From contig NZ_SRUU01000030.1 of the NCBI RefSeq assembly GCF_004791585.1, positions 1 to 64,000 on the forward strand: a stretch of 64,000 nucleotides of DNA, given 5' to 3'. How positions within the stretch are numbered: the stretch's first letter is position 1; each line of letters opens with the position of its first letter. This document shows, one piece after another, positions 1 to 10,000 of this stretch. This stretch comes from Mesorhizobium sp. M1C.F.Ca.ET.210.01.1.1 (GTDB lineage: Bacteria; Pseudomonadota; Alphaproteobacteria; Rhizobiales; Rhizobiaceae). Below the pieces are notes generated by a model. That model was not told the origin of the DNA. It saw only the letters and a program-made list of their open reading frames with translations, and ran no database searches. Made by a program: the position numbers and the translations under genes.

Positions 1-150
1 GGTGGTGATCAGCGTCGCCATGAAGGCGGCCCGATCGGCACCACGATCAGAACCTGCAAACAGCCAAGCTTTCCTGCCGAGAGCAAAACCACGCAGCGCA
101 CGTTCGGCGGCGTTGTTGGTGAGGCAGGTCCGGCCGTCGCTGAGGAGTAA
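1..150 (-). pseudogene. IS66-family transposase, C-terminal fragment (runs off left edge)
   Basis: Reading the minus strand from about base 150 gives an open segment with the IS66 C-terminal signature: a DGRTCLTNNAAERALRG stretch followed by GRKAWLFAGSDRGADRAA. IS66 TnpC proteins carry this block near the end of the DDE catalytic domain. The segment has no in-frame upstream part: before about base 150 the similarity stops, so the 5' portion is missing here. Whether the 3' end is intact lies outside the window. It is a remnant and is unlikely to be active. Confidence 0.75.
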
Positions 151-222
151 TCATCCGGTGAGGACCGCGGTACCTTAGATTTGGTGCAAGCGTCCGTGAA
201 GGCGGAGTTGGCAATCCGGCTG

Positions 223-680
223 CTAGGGGCTGTTCTGTTCCGCTCGCATCAGCAGGCGCAGCCAGTCTGCGAACGAGTTAGAAATCACTTCCGGAATCCG
301 AGCGGTGCCTGCTTCGTGGTCCCAAAAACGATACGATGCTCGTTATCGATGACCACGCTGGTATCCGGGCAGTGCTGATTGCCGAAGCCGTCATTGTAAA
401 AGGTCACGAGGTGCGGTGGCAGAGGAGGATGCATCTCCGTGCGTTCGGATAGCGTCATGTCTTTCAGGCGGCGCCAGGATTCGAGGCTAGCACCCAAGCC
501 ATAAAGCTCGCTCGACCCGACGGTGAGCCAGCCGTATCGTCGCAAGTACTGAGCAAAGCTTCCAATGAAGCGGACGCCAAGGTCGCTCTCGCAATCGGCA
601 ATCTCCTCAGCTGTCGCACCCTGACCGTGCTCGATCTCGCCTGAGAAGTCTCGCAATATGACGTCAATCACGTCTTCCAT
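223..680 (-). pseudogene. SMI1/KNR4-family protein gene, frameshifted near its 3' end
   Basis: From ATG at 680 the frame reads MEDVIDVILRDF, then a SMI1/KNR4 (SUKH)-like body of about 115 residues with a YGLGASLESWRRL-type stretch and FGNQHCPDTSVVID. This frame stops at 285 after a tail unlike the family. Shifting frame at the A-run at 324-328 (T-run on the coding strand) restores a normal ending, FWDHEAGTARIPEVI then SFADWLRLLM, with a stop at 223-225. One missing base in the homopolymer explains the break; a sequencing error would look the same. SUKH proteins are often immunity proteins of polymorphic toxins, but no partner toxin is adjacent. The gene lies between two IS66 fragments. Confidence 0.7.
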
Positions 681-694
681 GGATCGCTCGACTT

Positions 695-1053
695 CCAGTT
701 CCAGGGGAGTAGTTCGTCGATCCGCTGTGCGGGGTGGGCTGGGATGCGCGCGAGGACGTCGGCGAGCCAAGCCTAAGGGTCGATGTCGTTCAGCTTGGCA
801 GAGGCGATCAGGCTGTAGAGGACGGCGGCGCGCTGTCCGCCGCGATCGGACCCACAGAACAGCCAGGACTTTCTCGGGCCCGCTCGGCCGCGTTGTTCGA
901 GAGGCAGGTCCGGCCATCGTCGAGGAAGCGGGTGAAGGACGACCATCGGCGTAGCATGTAGTTGAAGGCCTTGCTCAGATCGTGTCCGCGCGAGAGCTTG
1001 TCGCGCGTCTCGATCATCCAGCGCTCGAGTTCGGTGACAGCGGCGGAATCCAA
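695..1053 (-). pseudogene. IS66-family transposase, degenerate C-terminal fragment
   Basis: The minus strand shows the IS66 C-terminal region, including FNYMLRRWSSFTRFLDDGR and CLSNNAAERA. An apparent deletion of roughly 25 bases in the GRKSWLF block shifts the frame. Downstream the other frame reads SWLFCGSDRGGQRAAVLYSL, then an amber codon just before AWLADVLARIPAHP and the terminal RIDELLPWNWK motif. So there is at least one frameshift and one internal stop, and the N-terminal three quarters are absent. Together with the fragment at the left edge it flanks the SMI1-like gene. Confidence 0.75.
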
Positions 1054-1393
1054 GTAAAGAAAATTCTAGTTTGGTTTCAGATGCTTATTGGAAGGCCAAA
1101 ACAGCTGTTACCAACAGAAATACCAACAAAATATTTTTGTGGATAGGTTCGGTTTCAGGACCGTCAGTCCCATGCCACTCTGTGTTAGATGGCGCGGGTG
1201 GGTCGAGTCAGAGGACCGCTACATCGCAAGACCCACTCTCGAAGAAGCACTCTTCTGCTATCGGCGACGCTCAACATAGAGCGTAAACGTCGCCGAAGAT
1301 CGCTCGGAATTAGGGTGGCTTGGCTCACGGTCTCGATTGGCTAACTGCCTCTGACGGCGCGCCCGAGGTTGACGCACCGACAGCTAGCCTTCA
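1054..1393. other. Intergenic stretch, no gene recognised
   Basis: About 340 bases between the IS66 fragment and the mucR-like gene. Short open frames exist on the plus strand, but none has a good ribosome binding site, a recognisable domain or a plausible composition. It may be IS-derived debris. Confidence 0.4.
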
Positions 1394-1843
1394 CTAAGCC
1401 CTAGGCTTTCGTTTGGCAGGCACCTTTCGGGTAGGTTGCGGTTTGCGTCCGAGCCCCGCCGCCTTCGCGAGCGTAGATCTTTGGGCCGCGTAGTTCGGCG
1501 CAACCATCGGATAATCTGGCTTCAATCCCCACTTTTCGCGGTATTCGTTTGGAGTGAGCCCGTAGTGCACCGCGAGATGACGTTTTAGCGATTTGAATTT
1601 CTTCCCATCTTCCAGGCAGATGATGTAGTCCGGCGTTACCGACCTTTTCGGATTGATTGCGGGTTCATGCTTAGGCGGCTCGGCCGTATTCGGCTGACCA
1701 AGGCCGGCCAGCGACGAATGGATCGACGCGATGAGATCTGGCAACCCAGTGACGGGCAGGGGATTTTGGCTGACATAGGCAGAGACAATGTCTGCCGTCA
1801 GCCCGACGAGATCGGCCGTCACGGCTTCGTTTTGATCGCTCAA
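1394..1843 (-). CDS. MucR/Ros-family transcriptional regulator
   Basis: A 149-residue protein with the MucR/Ros C-terminal DNA-binding module: CLEDGKKFKSLKRHL, then YREKWGL and YPMVAPNYA, and a basic tail. The N-terminal part carries the family motif LTADIVSAYVSQN. MucR proteins are H-NS-like silencers or regulators of exopolysaccharide, motility and horizontally acquired genes. I chose the TTG start at 1843 because an AGGAG motif (bases 1851-1855, complement) sits 7 bases upstream; an ATG at 1882 has no such site. Only one cysteine is visible in the zinc-finger region, as in some Mesorhizobium members that do not need zinc. The family call is firm; the target genes are unknown. Confidence 0.88.
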   Translation of the reverse strand: MSDQNEAVTADLVGLTADIVSAYVSQNPLPVTGLPDLIASIHSSLAGLGQPNTAEPPKHEPAINPKRSVTPDYIICLEDGKKFKSLKRHLAVHYGLTPNEYREKWGLKPDYPMVAPNYAAQRSTLAKAAGLGRKPQPTRKVPAKRKPRA

Positions 1844-1850
1844 GTATTCG

Positions 1851-1855
1851 CTCCT
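1851..1855 (-). promoter_or_regulatory. Ribosome binding site deciding the mucR-like TTG start
   Basis: The complement reads AGGAG, 7 bases before the TTG codon at 1843. No comparable site precedes the in-frame ATG at 1882. Confidence 0.6.
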
Positions 1856-2032
1856 AGCAGGGGTCAAATTCACTTCGCCCATTTGTCGTATATCGCAATT
1901 TTGAGCGATGCCGAGATAAATAGCACTGCGGAAGCTGTGAGACTGGGCTCTGGGCAAGCAGCCAATCCCGGAGGGCATCTAATCCGCCTGGGGCTCCTGG
2001 AAGCTTTTCGAACTTTTTGCATCGCTCGAGGC

Positions 2033-2083
2033 TGGCCGATCTCTCAGATCGACCAGCTCATGCCGTGGAACTTCAAGGCCTGA
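2033..2083 (+). pseudogene. IS66-family transposase terminal fragment
   Basis: The plus strand reads ISQIDQLMPWNFKA followed by TGA. This matches the extreme C-terminus of IS66 transposases (consensus RIDELLPWNW/F). Only about 17 codons remain and nothing of the catalytic domain is seen. It is the third IS66 scrap in 2.1 kb and lies in the opposite orientation to the other two. Confidence 0.55.
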
Positions 2084-2160
2084 AAGGCCTAACCATTGGA
2101 TCGCCGATGGAGAAGATCGACAGATCGTTGCCTGTCAGCGCTCAGGCCTGACCGCATCGA

Positions 2161-2598
2161 TCAGTTCGGTGGTAGCGCCTCCGGAATCTCCTGCGCCTCG
2201 CTCGCGTCGGCAAAGACCTCATCGCGGATCACGCGCAGCGTCACCTGATGAAGATAGGCCTGCAGGGCCTGGTCAAGTTCGGAGAACTCCGGCCACAAGA
2301 CTTGATCGAGAAATCGTTTGGGTGCGCGAACCATGACCGTGTTGCGCCGTTGCCGATAATAGCGATAGGGCTTCATGCCATAACGCCGGCACAAGGCGAG
2401 AAACAGATGGCGCGACCATTGATCCGGCATCGAGAATTGCATCTCAATTGAGGGATCTTGCCGCCCAAGTTCCGTCAAACGCTCCCGCACACGTTCCAGC
2501 GCCGCCTCCGCCGCGAGCCGCTCGCCGGCCGTTCCAGCACCCACGAAAAGGGCCTCGATCTTCCGCAACTTCTCACGCAACTGGGATTCGGTAGACAT
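2161..2598 (-). CDS. Conserved hypothetical protein (145 aa)
   Basis: A 145-residue soluble protein starting MSTESQLREKLRKIEALF. The N-terminal 50 residues form a charged, probably helical segment (GTAGERLAAEAALERVRERL). A central aromatic/basic part (WSRHLFLALCRRYGMKPYRYYRQRR) precedes a helical C-terminus. The pattern resembles small proteins that recur on rhizobial islands and plasmids, and the first helix recalls DUF2786-type proteins. I cannot name a function. Composition and length look like a real gene, and no overlapping frame competes. It is isolated between IS66 debris and the large minus-strand cluster. Confidence 0.65.
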   Translation of the reverse strand: MSTESQLREKLRKIEALFVGAGTAGERLAAEAALERVRERLTELGRQDPSIEMQFSMPDQWSRHLFLALCRRYGMKPYRYYRQRRNTVMVRAPKRFLDQVLWPEFSELDQALQAYLHQVTLRVIRDEVFADASEAQEIPEALPPN

Positions 2599-2943
2599 CG
2601 GCAGGGCTCGCGGCTGAGTTTAAAAAACCCACCATTCGGCGATATCGACGTCAATCGCCGGGCCATCGATATCCACGTCATTTACTCGCCGTGGGGCAAA
2701 CGATCGCTATCCCCCCAACGGCCTCAGCTCGACGCTTACATCTATTCAAACTACCCGCTGTGATGACGCCCATGCGCTTGAAAGCGAAAGGCGAAAAGGC
2801 CATTTTTTGGCGGCGCACACATGTCGACTTTACGGGCACGGTCGACGGCAGCGGACGCTGATGGTGTTTCGCCAAATGTACTGGACTTATGGCAAGCGGT
2901 CTGGTGTCGGGTTCTCGGCAAGTGTGCCAGCGAAATGCTTCGA
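2599..2943. other. Intergenic stretch downstream of the giant-protein cluster
   Basis: About 345 bases between the 3' end of the serine hydrolase gene and the 145-aa hypothetical gene. A 46-codon plus-strand frame (about 2821-2961) starts MSTLRARSTAADADG, but it overlaps the hydrolase gene end and matches nothing I recognise. No clear terminator was found. Confidence 0.35.
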
Positions 2944-3942
2944 TCAGGGAAACAGATATGAGGCGATCGTCGCATCGACCACGCGCGCAACTGGAAAGAC
3001 CGACGGGTCGGTCGCGAATGGCTGATTCTGGAAGACGACGACGAATTGTCGTTGCGTCGTGTTCTCCTGAATAATCAGGGCCTCGGAAGCCACCGCGAAC
3101 CCCGCATTGACCGGTCCCAGCCCTATCTTGCTATGCGTCGTGACGTACTGGACCGTCGTGTCCCGGTTGAGGAAAAGATGCAGCCGGACGACGGCCTGCT
3201 GCAAGAGGTTCAGCATCGCCGCGTCGCTGGCCGGATCCACCAGTTGCGCATCCAAGAGTAGGGTGAAAAGCTTGGCCATCTGATAGGCCGTCGCGCCCTG
3301 TGCCGTCGGCCCGTCATTGCTGCAGGAAATCCGCTGCGGCGGATACCCCAAGCCGAAATCGCCACAGAGCCACATGCCGAGATTCGTATCGGCATCGAAG
3401 AAATTCGCCTCCGACGCCGCAGTCGTGATGTAGCCGAAGCCCAAGCGTTGGATGCACCGACCGGCGGCGGCGTTGTTGCCATCGGCGATCGCCGAAAACA
3501 AGTCATCCCAGAATGCCTGTGAAAAGTTCACGGTATTGGACGCCGGGTCATAGGTGAAAATCTGATTGTATTTCGGCAGCAGATGGAGGTCGTCCAGGTC
3601 TGCAAGCTTCGGCAGGCGGTTAGCTCGGATCACGTCGTCGAAACTGCTACTCACCGTTTGAAAGACATCCCCTGCCACGCCGCCCGCCACCAGGTCGTTA
3701 CAGGCCTTGCGCAGTTCGAAAGCGGCATACATGGCGGCAACCTTCAGCAGGCTGGCCGAATAGCACTCGATATATTCCAGACGCCCGGCATAGCTGCGGG
3801 TCCCGTCTGGGTTAATGGAAACGATCACGATCGGCGCGCCGTTGGGTGGATTGGGCGTCGATGCCATCGCGCCATCCAGCGCCGCCTGCAGCGCCTCATC
3901 ATGGACAATGGGATCATCTTTGGCATTCGGAAAGGGTGTCAT
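2944..3942 (-). CDS. Beta-lactamase/transpeptidase-fold serine hydrolase
   Basis: A 332-residue protein with the features of the class-A beta-lactamase/penicillin-binding superfamily. An SxxK motif (SLLK, residues 64-67, in YSASLLKVAAMYAAFEL) begins a hydrophobic helix, and a KIG triad (HSKIGLGPVNAG, around residue 275) takes the place of KTG. A GATAYQMAKLFTLLLDAQLV helix lies between. No Sec signal peptide is visible, which is odd for a wall-active enzyme. GGGAGA lies 7 bases before the ATG. It is the last gene of the five-gene cluster, 38 bases after the 1027-aa gene. Substrate unknown; a peptidase, esterase or non-catalytic role is possible. Confidence 0.75.
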   Translation of the reverse strand: MTPFPNAKDDPIVHDEALQAALDGAMASTPNPPNGAPIVIVSINPDGTRSYAGRLEYIECYSASLLKVAAMYAAFELRKACNDLVAGGVAGDVFQTVSSSFDDVIRANRLPKLADLDDLHLLPKYNQIFTYDPASNTVNFSQAFWDDLFSAIADGNNAAAGRCIQRLGFGYITTAASEANFFDADTNLGMWLCGDFGLGYPPQRISCSNDGPTAQGATAYQMAKLFTLLLDAQLVDPASDAAMLNLLQQAVVRLHLFLNRDTTVQYVTTHSKIGLGPVNAGFAVASEALIIQENTTQRQFVVVFQNQPFATDPSVFPVARVVDATIASYLFP

Positions 3943-3980
3943 GCAATTCTCCCAAATCCTTCACAGGAATAGCCACATAG

Positions 3981-6900
3981 CTACTGAGATAACGTCGTCG
4001 GACCGCGCCGACCGATGGGATCGACCACAGCCAGTTCATAGCGTGCGCCCGGCGGAACCGGCGCGGCGTCTGTCCAGGTAAGTTCTGAAGCCACTATGTC
4101 GATCGTGTCCCGACGGACCGTAGCAACGCCCGGGTCCTTACGATAGACCTCCAACCTGTAGGGTGCACCGCCAGCATGGAAAATAGAGAGCTCGGCGATT
4201 GTGATCTTCACCGAGCCGTCTACCTCCCGGGTGATTGCCGGCTCCGGTGGAGCATCTGGCGCATGGGGTGGAACGAGCAGCGACCCCGCGGCGAGCGATG
4301 GTTCACTCCAAAGCCTTTCTGAGGCATCGCCCATCGCTCCCCAGAGGGGCCCGACACCCCCATCCGCCGGCAGCGGAGCCTCGCCCGGTGGAATGGCCGG
4401 CTCTGGCGGATAGCGAACTTCGGCATACCAGGACGCGCCGACAAAAGGCTCGAGTTGGTCGAGCGGCACCTCAACTGTGGCGGTCCAGTTCCCCGCGGCG
4501 TCCGGGCCGGCCATGTCGCCGGCGGTCCAGACCGGGGCAAATCGGCGGTCAACGTTGCGGCTGGTGCGACGTAGGCGGAACTGAGCCGGTCCACCCGGCG
4601 CGGCAGCAAGCAAATCGGGTCTCAGGCCTTGAGCCCGGATCGTCAAGGTAAGCCCCACAGCCGGTTCGGTGAACGCATCGAGCAGCGGTGGTGGCGGACG
4701 GTCGATCGTCGGGACAGCTACCGGCACAAGGCCGCAGGAGCCAAACGCGGACTCGGCGCCGCCTGCGCTGACTGGAACGACGCGGACAAACTGCACCGAC
4801 CGCAGCCCTCCGGGGATGCGCGTCGAGAAATGGACCAAGCCGTCGGATGCGGTCGAGCCGGGGGTTTCACCAAGGAAAGTGAAGGCCGCTTTGTTCGTCA
4901 GCTGTAAGCTGGCGAGGTGGATCGGTTTCGCCTGCGCGGCACGGATCGGCGACTCTGGGAAAGGCGCGCCAAGTTCTCCGGCCAGGCGACGTGCATCGCC
5001 GAAGTAAACCCGGTAGCGGCTGGCTCCCTCGCGAGGCGGCCACCGCAGCGCGAGCTCGGCCTGTCCAGTAGCATCAATTTGACCGCTCCAGATGACCATG
5101 GGCGAGGTGGGGATGGCCTTTGGGGCACGCGCATCATAAGCAGCGCAGGATACCCGCCGCGCGGCAGACGGTGTACCTGAAGCATCGACGTAGGTGCCTA
5201 CAATCGGAACGTCTCGCTGCTCCCCGACGCCAAAAGGCCTGGGCTCTGCCTCGACGATGATCGTGCCACCGGGTGCTGCCACCCTTTCTGGAAGGTCGAC
5301 CCCGTCGACGCTCAGACGAAGCCTGGCCACGGGCAGGCCACCAGGCTCGGTGCGAGCAAGTTCCGGGACGTCGATCTTGAGGCGCAGGATACCGGGAATA
5401 CGCGGACCCAGCGAGTCGTCGTCAGGCTTGGCGCGGTAAGTGGCCTCGACCACGGGCTCGGGCGGACTGGGTCGTGGCGGCGGAGGCTGCGAGAAACCGG
5501 CGCCATCGGACCACTGACCGAACTCGTCAGCCTGCCAGATCGTCCAGCTCGCTCCATTTGCATCCGCGGGGACATTTCGATCCTCGACGATGCGTCGGTT
5601 GTTGCTGGCCCAGTTGGGGACGATCGGAAGAGCGCGGGAAACGAAGCCCTCACCCGTCGGGGGTTCCAAGCGGTGGAGGGGCAAGGGACCATCGGGCTTG
5701 GTGCGGGCGAAGCCCACCATGCCGCGGGCCGGGCTGGATCCAAGTGAAATCACCTGCTGCCATGTCTCAGGACCCGGATTGGCGGGGTCGGCCTGCGGGT
5801 TCCAACTGCCGGCGCCCGCGGAGGCCAGTCGGAAGGGGTCGGGCGGATCCGGCGGCGCGTCGCCGGCAGCCACCGCGACGGCGAGCAAGGGAAGATGCGT
5901 CCACGGTCCGTGACCTTCTTCCGGACGGTTCGGCAAGTCGGCGATGATGTCGTCCGCCTCCGGAAAATAGCCGCCCATAATGCCGTCGAGCCAGCCGGCC
6001 GGCGCCAACGAACCCTTGAGCAGGTCGCCAACGGTTACAGGAACGCCGAAGGGATTGCTGGCTGGCTGGATCACGCGCTTGAGCTGTACGGCCCAGCGCG
6101 CCGCGATGATCCAGGTGTTTGCAGGATGAACAGGCTTCGTCTCTCCAAAGGGAATGATAGTCGAAAGGCCGATGTAGCGGGCAATCTGAGGATCAACCGC
6201 CATGGTCAGCAATGACGGCGTGATCGGTGCATTGGCCTCTAACCGCTGGTTGTCTGGCGTCGTCGTGGTTCCGCGCAGCACCGCGTGGATCGGTGCTTTG
6301 CCCCCGTCAGCCCAACCTTGCTTCATCCAGGGGTCCACGAATTCCGGCGCGATGCGTTCCATGATGCGCCTTGTTTCCTCGCCCGGGTCAGTGTCGTCCG
6401 GCAGTGTGCCTGCCGGATTGTCGGGCGGGCTGAGGCGGATCGGTGCTGCAAGCTCGAGCCGCCGGCGGGCCGCCTCGAGCGGATCAAGGTTCGGATCAGG
6501 AACGAACCAGTCGTTGCGGCCGAGCGGCAAGCCGAATGTGAGGTCGGGCTTGCGCTCGATGAACTCGCGAATGGCGAGCCGCGCCTGCGACATGGCGCGA
6601 ACTCCATTGATCGTCCCGGCGCCCTTCGCGCGAAGTCGCATGATGCTGGTATGACCGAAGCGGAACGGGCTGTGGCTGCGACTTGCGACGAGGCGCGCGC
6701 CACCGCTTGCCCCGACATGGCCTTCGAGCAGATCAACGCGAAGTCCCCGGTCGTCCGCGTCGATCTCCATCCAGATGTAGGGTTCGTCCGCGGGGACGCC
6801 GAACACGGACGCTTCGGCATAGCCGCCGACACCTTCCAGGTCGAAGGGCATTGTCAGGGCGTTACCGCGCTGATCGCGCCATTGCAGCGTCGGCCCCTCG

Positions 6901-7064
6901 GTCTCGAACACTTCAAGCCGCCAGGCTGCGAATGAATGAAGGGGGAAGCCTATCCAGGGATTGAGCTTGACCCGCAGATGGAACCCATCGGCGACCCAAG
7001 GAACTCCCGAAGCAGCGATTGCGCTCGCGCGAAAGAACGAGGCAGGGGCAACATTCGTGGTCAT
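3981..7064 (-). CDS. Large beta-rich protein, 1027 aa, fibronectin-III-like segments
   Basis: A 1027-residue protein with no signal peptide or membrane segment that I can see. The N-terminus (GVPWVADGFHLRVKLNPWIGFPL then AWRLEVFE) is a beta module seen at the start of large uncharacterised bacterial proteins. The middle is proline- and tryptophan-rich. From about residue 560 there are several fibronectin-III-like units, such as ASRYRVYFGDARRLAGELG and the last 95 residues with YRLEVYRKDPG and ARYELAVVDPIGRRGP. The ATG overlaps the stop of the upstream 1751-aa gene by 4 bases, so translation is probably coupled and the two products are likely partners. No catalytic motif was recognised; a structural or binding role is inference. 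Confidence 0.7.
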   Translation of the reverse strand: MTTNVAPASFFRASAIAASGVPWVADGFHLRVKLNPWIGFPLHSFAAWRLEVFETEGPTLQWRDQRGNALTMPFDLEGVGGYAEASVFGVPADEPYIWMEIDADDRGLRVDLLEGHVGASGGARLVASRSHSPFRFGHTSIMRLRAKGAGTINGVRAMSQARLAIREFIERKPDLTFGLPLGRNDWFVPDPNLDPLEAARRRLELAAPIRLSPPDNPAGTLPDDTDPGEETRRIMERIAPEFVDPWMKQGWADGGKAPIHAVLRGTTTTPDNQRLEANAPITPSLLTMAVDPQIARYIGLSTIIPFGETKPVHPANTWIIAARWAVQLKRVIQPASNPFGVPVTVGDLLKGSLAPAGWLDGIMGGYFPEADDIIADLPNRPEEGHGPWTHLPLLAVAVAAGDAPPDPPDPFRLASAGAGSWNPQADPANPGPETWQQVISLGSSPARGMVGFARTKPDGPLPLHRLEPPTGEGFVSRALPIVPNWASNNRRIVEDRNVPADANGASWTIWQADEFGQWSDGAGFSQPPPPRPSPPEPVVEATYRAKPDDDSLGPRIPGILRLKIDVPELARTEPGGLPVARLRLSVDGVDLPERVAAPGGTIIVEAEPRPFGVGEQRDVPIVGTYVDASGTPSAARRVSCAAYDARAPKAIPTSPMVIWSGQIDATGQAELALRWPPREGASRYRVYFGDARRLAGELGAPFPESPIRAAQAKPIHLASLQLTNKAAFTFLGETPGSTASDGLVHFSTRIPGGLRSVQFVRVVPVSAGGAESAFGSCGLVPVAVPTIDRPPPPLLDAFTEPAVGLTLTIRAQGLRPDLLAAAPGGPAQFRLRRTSRNVDRRFAPVWTAGDMAGPDAAGNWTATVEVPLDQLEPFVGASWYAEVRYPPEPAIPPGEAPLPADGGVGPLWGAMGDASERLWSEPSLAAGSLLVPPHAPDAPPEPAITREVDGSVKITIAELSIFHAGGAPYRLEVYRKDPGVATVRRDTIDIVASELTWTDAAPVPPGARYELAVVDPIGRRGPTTLSQ

Positions 7065-10000
7065 GTCAAATCCTCCGCGAATGCGGGCGATGCGGATATC
7101 GGACAGGCAAAGACACCATCCGCCGCAGCCGTCGTGCTTTCCAGCGGGATGGACTGCATCGTCACCGCCAGGTTGAGGGAGGCGGCGGGAGCAAAGGGGT
7201 TGCCGGTCAAAAAGAGCAGACGGTCACCCGATGACGAGCGCAGCACCGCCTCGAAGGCATTGCCGCCACAACGCATCGCGTTCACCTTGATCCTGCCGCC
7301 GAAGTTGGCAAGTCCGAGCGCATCCGGACGATGGATCGGCTCCGGTGCTTCGAGCAAGACGCCATGGAGCGCCCAGGCAGGTCCAACCTTGGTCCAGAGA
7401 GCGATGCTGCGAGCCTCGCGCACGGGCGCCAGCCGGCCAAGGCCGAGCGCGCCAAGGGCGCGCTGGACCGCGCCGTCCGCCGTGACGTCGCCGGCGCCTG
7501 CCGCGAAGCGTTTCACCTCGATGTCGCCGGCAAGTGTCCCGGTGCCGAAGCCGAGGTCGGCCAGAAGGTCGTTCGGCGTTGCGTAGCGCGAGGTACCGAA
7601 TACTCCACCCCGGATGGTGGTGCCGCCCGTCAGCCCGCTGTTAGCGGAATCGAGGAAGGGGAAGGCGAGCGAGAGCTCATAGTCGGAGAGAGGCTGCAGC
7701 TTGGGGCGCCCTCCCAGGGTCGCGCCCGGCGACGGATACGGGCAGGCCCCGGCGACGATGGAGGCCGCGTGGAGACGGAGATCCGATTCCGGATGCAGCA
7801 GGGAAACGGCGGCCTGCCAGATGTTTGACTTGCCGAAATCCTGCACTTCGAACGGATCGGGGCGCCCTTTGGTTGGATCGGTGCGATGCACACGCACGAC
7901 GGTATCATGGTCGTATGCCGCCGCGAGGTCCGGAACGTGATTGACTTCGAGCTGCACCCCGACCGGGTCATCCAGGAACCAGTGACGGCTCTTGTCCTGC
8001 GGCATCCAGGAGAGGATGTAGCGCTCCAGATAGACGGGATCGAACCGGTCCTTCCTCTGGTGCACGGCCGGAGCGAAGACGAATTCCTTGTAGTGCTGCA
8101 CCGCCTCGGCCGCGGGGACACGCTGAAGGTATTGCTTGCCTTTGCTCGGCGCGGGACCGGACATGTCGGCGGTCCGGAACCAGTAGGATTCGTCATGCGG
8201 GACATCGTTGCCGGCGGTCCCCTCGCGTTGTCCCTTGCCGTTGAAGCCGGCATCGATCCGATAAATTCTGTCTGGCTTCAGCATCGCTCGAGGCTTGACC
8301 GCCGTTGCCTTCTTGGCGACATCGTCGGCAACGGTGTTGGTGGCCTTGGTCGCGGCATCGGCGGCCTGAGCCTCGCTTTCGGTCACACCGCACACGCCGA
8401 GGACCTGCGGCGCAAGGGCCGCGTGATATTCGAGCTGGAGTGCGGTGAAGGGACCGCCTGCCTGTTCGTAGCCGCGGACGACGCTGTCACCGATCCCGGG
8501 CCGGTCTTCGCCGACCATGGGAACCAAAATCGTGCCATTCGGTCCGAAAAGGGTCACTCGCAGCCGATCTGCCATCCCAGGTGGCCAGAGCGGAAGGTGA
8601 AGAGCAAGCTGGATGTCACGCAGCGGCTCCGAGAAGCTGAGCATGACGTGAACCGGAACCTCGCCGATCCCGCGAGCGATCTCGTCAGGACGACGATCGA
8701 GGGGAAGATCCACCACGTGAAGCAGGTCGAGTGCGCCGTCGAAGCTGCGACCCATGCCCTCGATTGGCATACGAAAGACAAACGGAGCCGGCAACCGGAG
8801 CGGGAAGCCAAGCGGTATCATGGGGGTGGTGAGAACGTCGATTTGCACTCCCCACCACTCGGTGGCGACGGCCACCGAGAATACCGACGCGAATGGACCT
8901 GGCTGTGGTTCTGTCGGCAGCTGCCAGCTGTCGCCGGGGGCGTGGCGATTTCCGAGACCGCCGAGCGCCCAGCCGGGCTTTGCGAAATACCTGTCGTGGC
9001 ACCTGTTGGGAATGGCGGGAATGGGGTCGTTGGGGTCGTTGGCAGCACCGTCGACCAGCTTGCGTGTCCACAGATGCGATTCCCATGTGAGCAGGGCGAG
9101 TTCGCGCGCGCCCGGCTCGCCGAGCGCGCCGGCCTTTGCCTGCTGCCAGGCAGCTTCCAGTGGGCCCGCGACGACAGTCTCGGCGCCGGTGTGCGGATTG
9201 ATTTCGGTCAGGGCCAGGCTGGTGAGCGTATAGGTGTAGCTCAGCCGGTCATTGCCGACGACGCCCGCTCCGACTGCCGCTGCGTTCCAGGAGAGCTTGT
9301 CCTTGAAGGGTCCGGCCTGCAGGCCGTTGGCCGGCCCGTTCGTGAACTGCAGGATCGGGATCACGTCCGGCCATACGGTGGGTAGCTCCGCGATCGGAGG
9401 GCGCGTAGGCGAGCGGACCGCGTCTGCCAGCTTGGTATAGCGATGGTCGGCAAGCGCGATCGATTCCAGCGGCCAATCCTGCGGATCGGGTACCATGCTG
9501 CCCTTCTCGCCGAGCTCGATGGTGACGCAACCCTCAAGGCTGAAGAAGAACAGGTCGACCTCGCCGCAGACTTCGAACTTGACCCAGTTATCCCCAAGGT
9601 CCGGGGCGATCAGGAAGGAAATGTCGGCGCTCGCGCCGATCGATACGGGTCCCAGATGGAGGCTTCCCGACAGGTGGCCAAGGCCGCCGAGCAGGAGCGG
9701 CCGGGTGCCAAGCGCGAGGATCACCGAAGCTGAAACGTCCAGATGGATCAGCGGGATGCCGTAGACGGCGGTAAAGCCGGCGCCGAACCCAAGCGCGAAC
9801 CCGGTCGGGGACAGCCCCGAGACGCCGCCCAGACTCGGGATGCCGTCGCCCTCCATCATGAAGAAGGCCCAGGCATTGATGGGGAGAATGCCCGGTAGAA
9901 TATTGGCCTGTATCGGACCTGGCCCACGGCCCTGCTGCCCATCTGAACCGAGCCGCACAAACCAGTTGCGCCCGCTCTTGGGAAAGCGCGCGCCGAACGG

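Noticed and set aside
7886..9385. 499-codon plus-strand open frame inside the 1751-aa gene
   Set aside because: Antisense shadow of the giant gene; no domain, composition typical of reversed GC-rich coding DNA.
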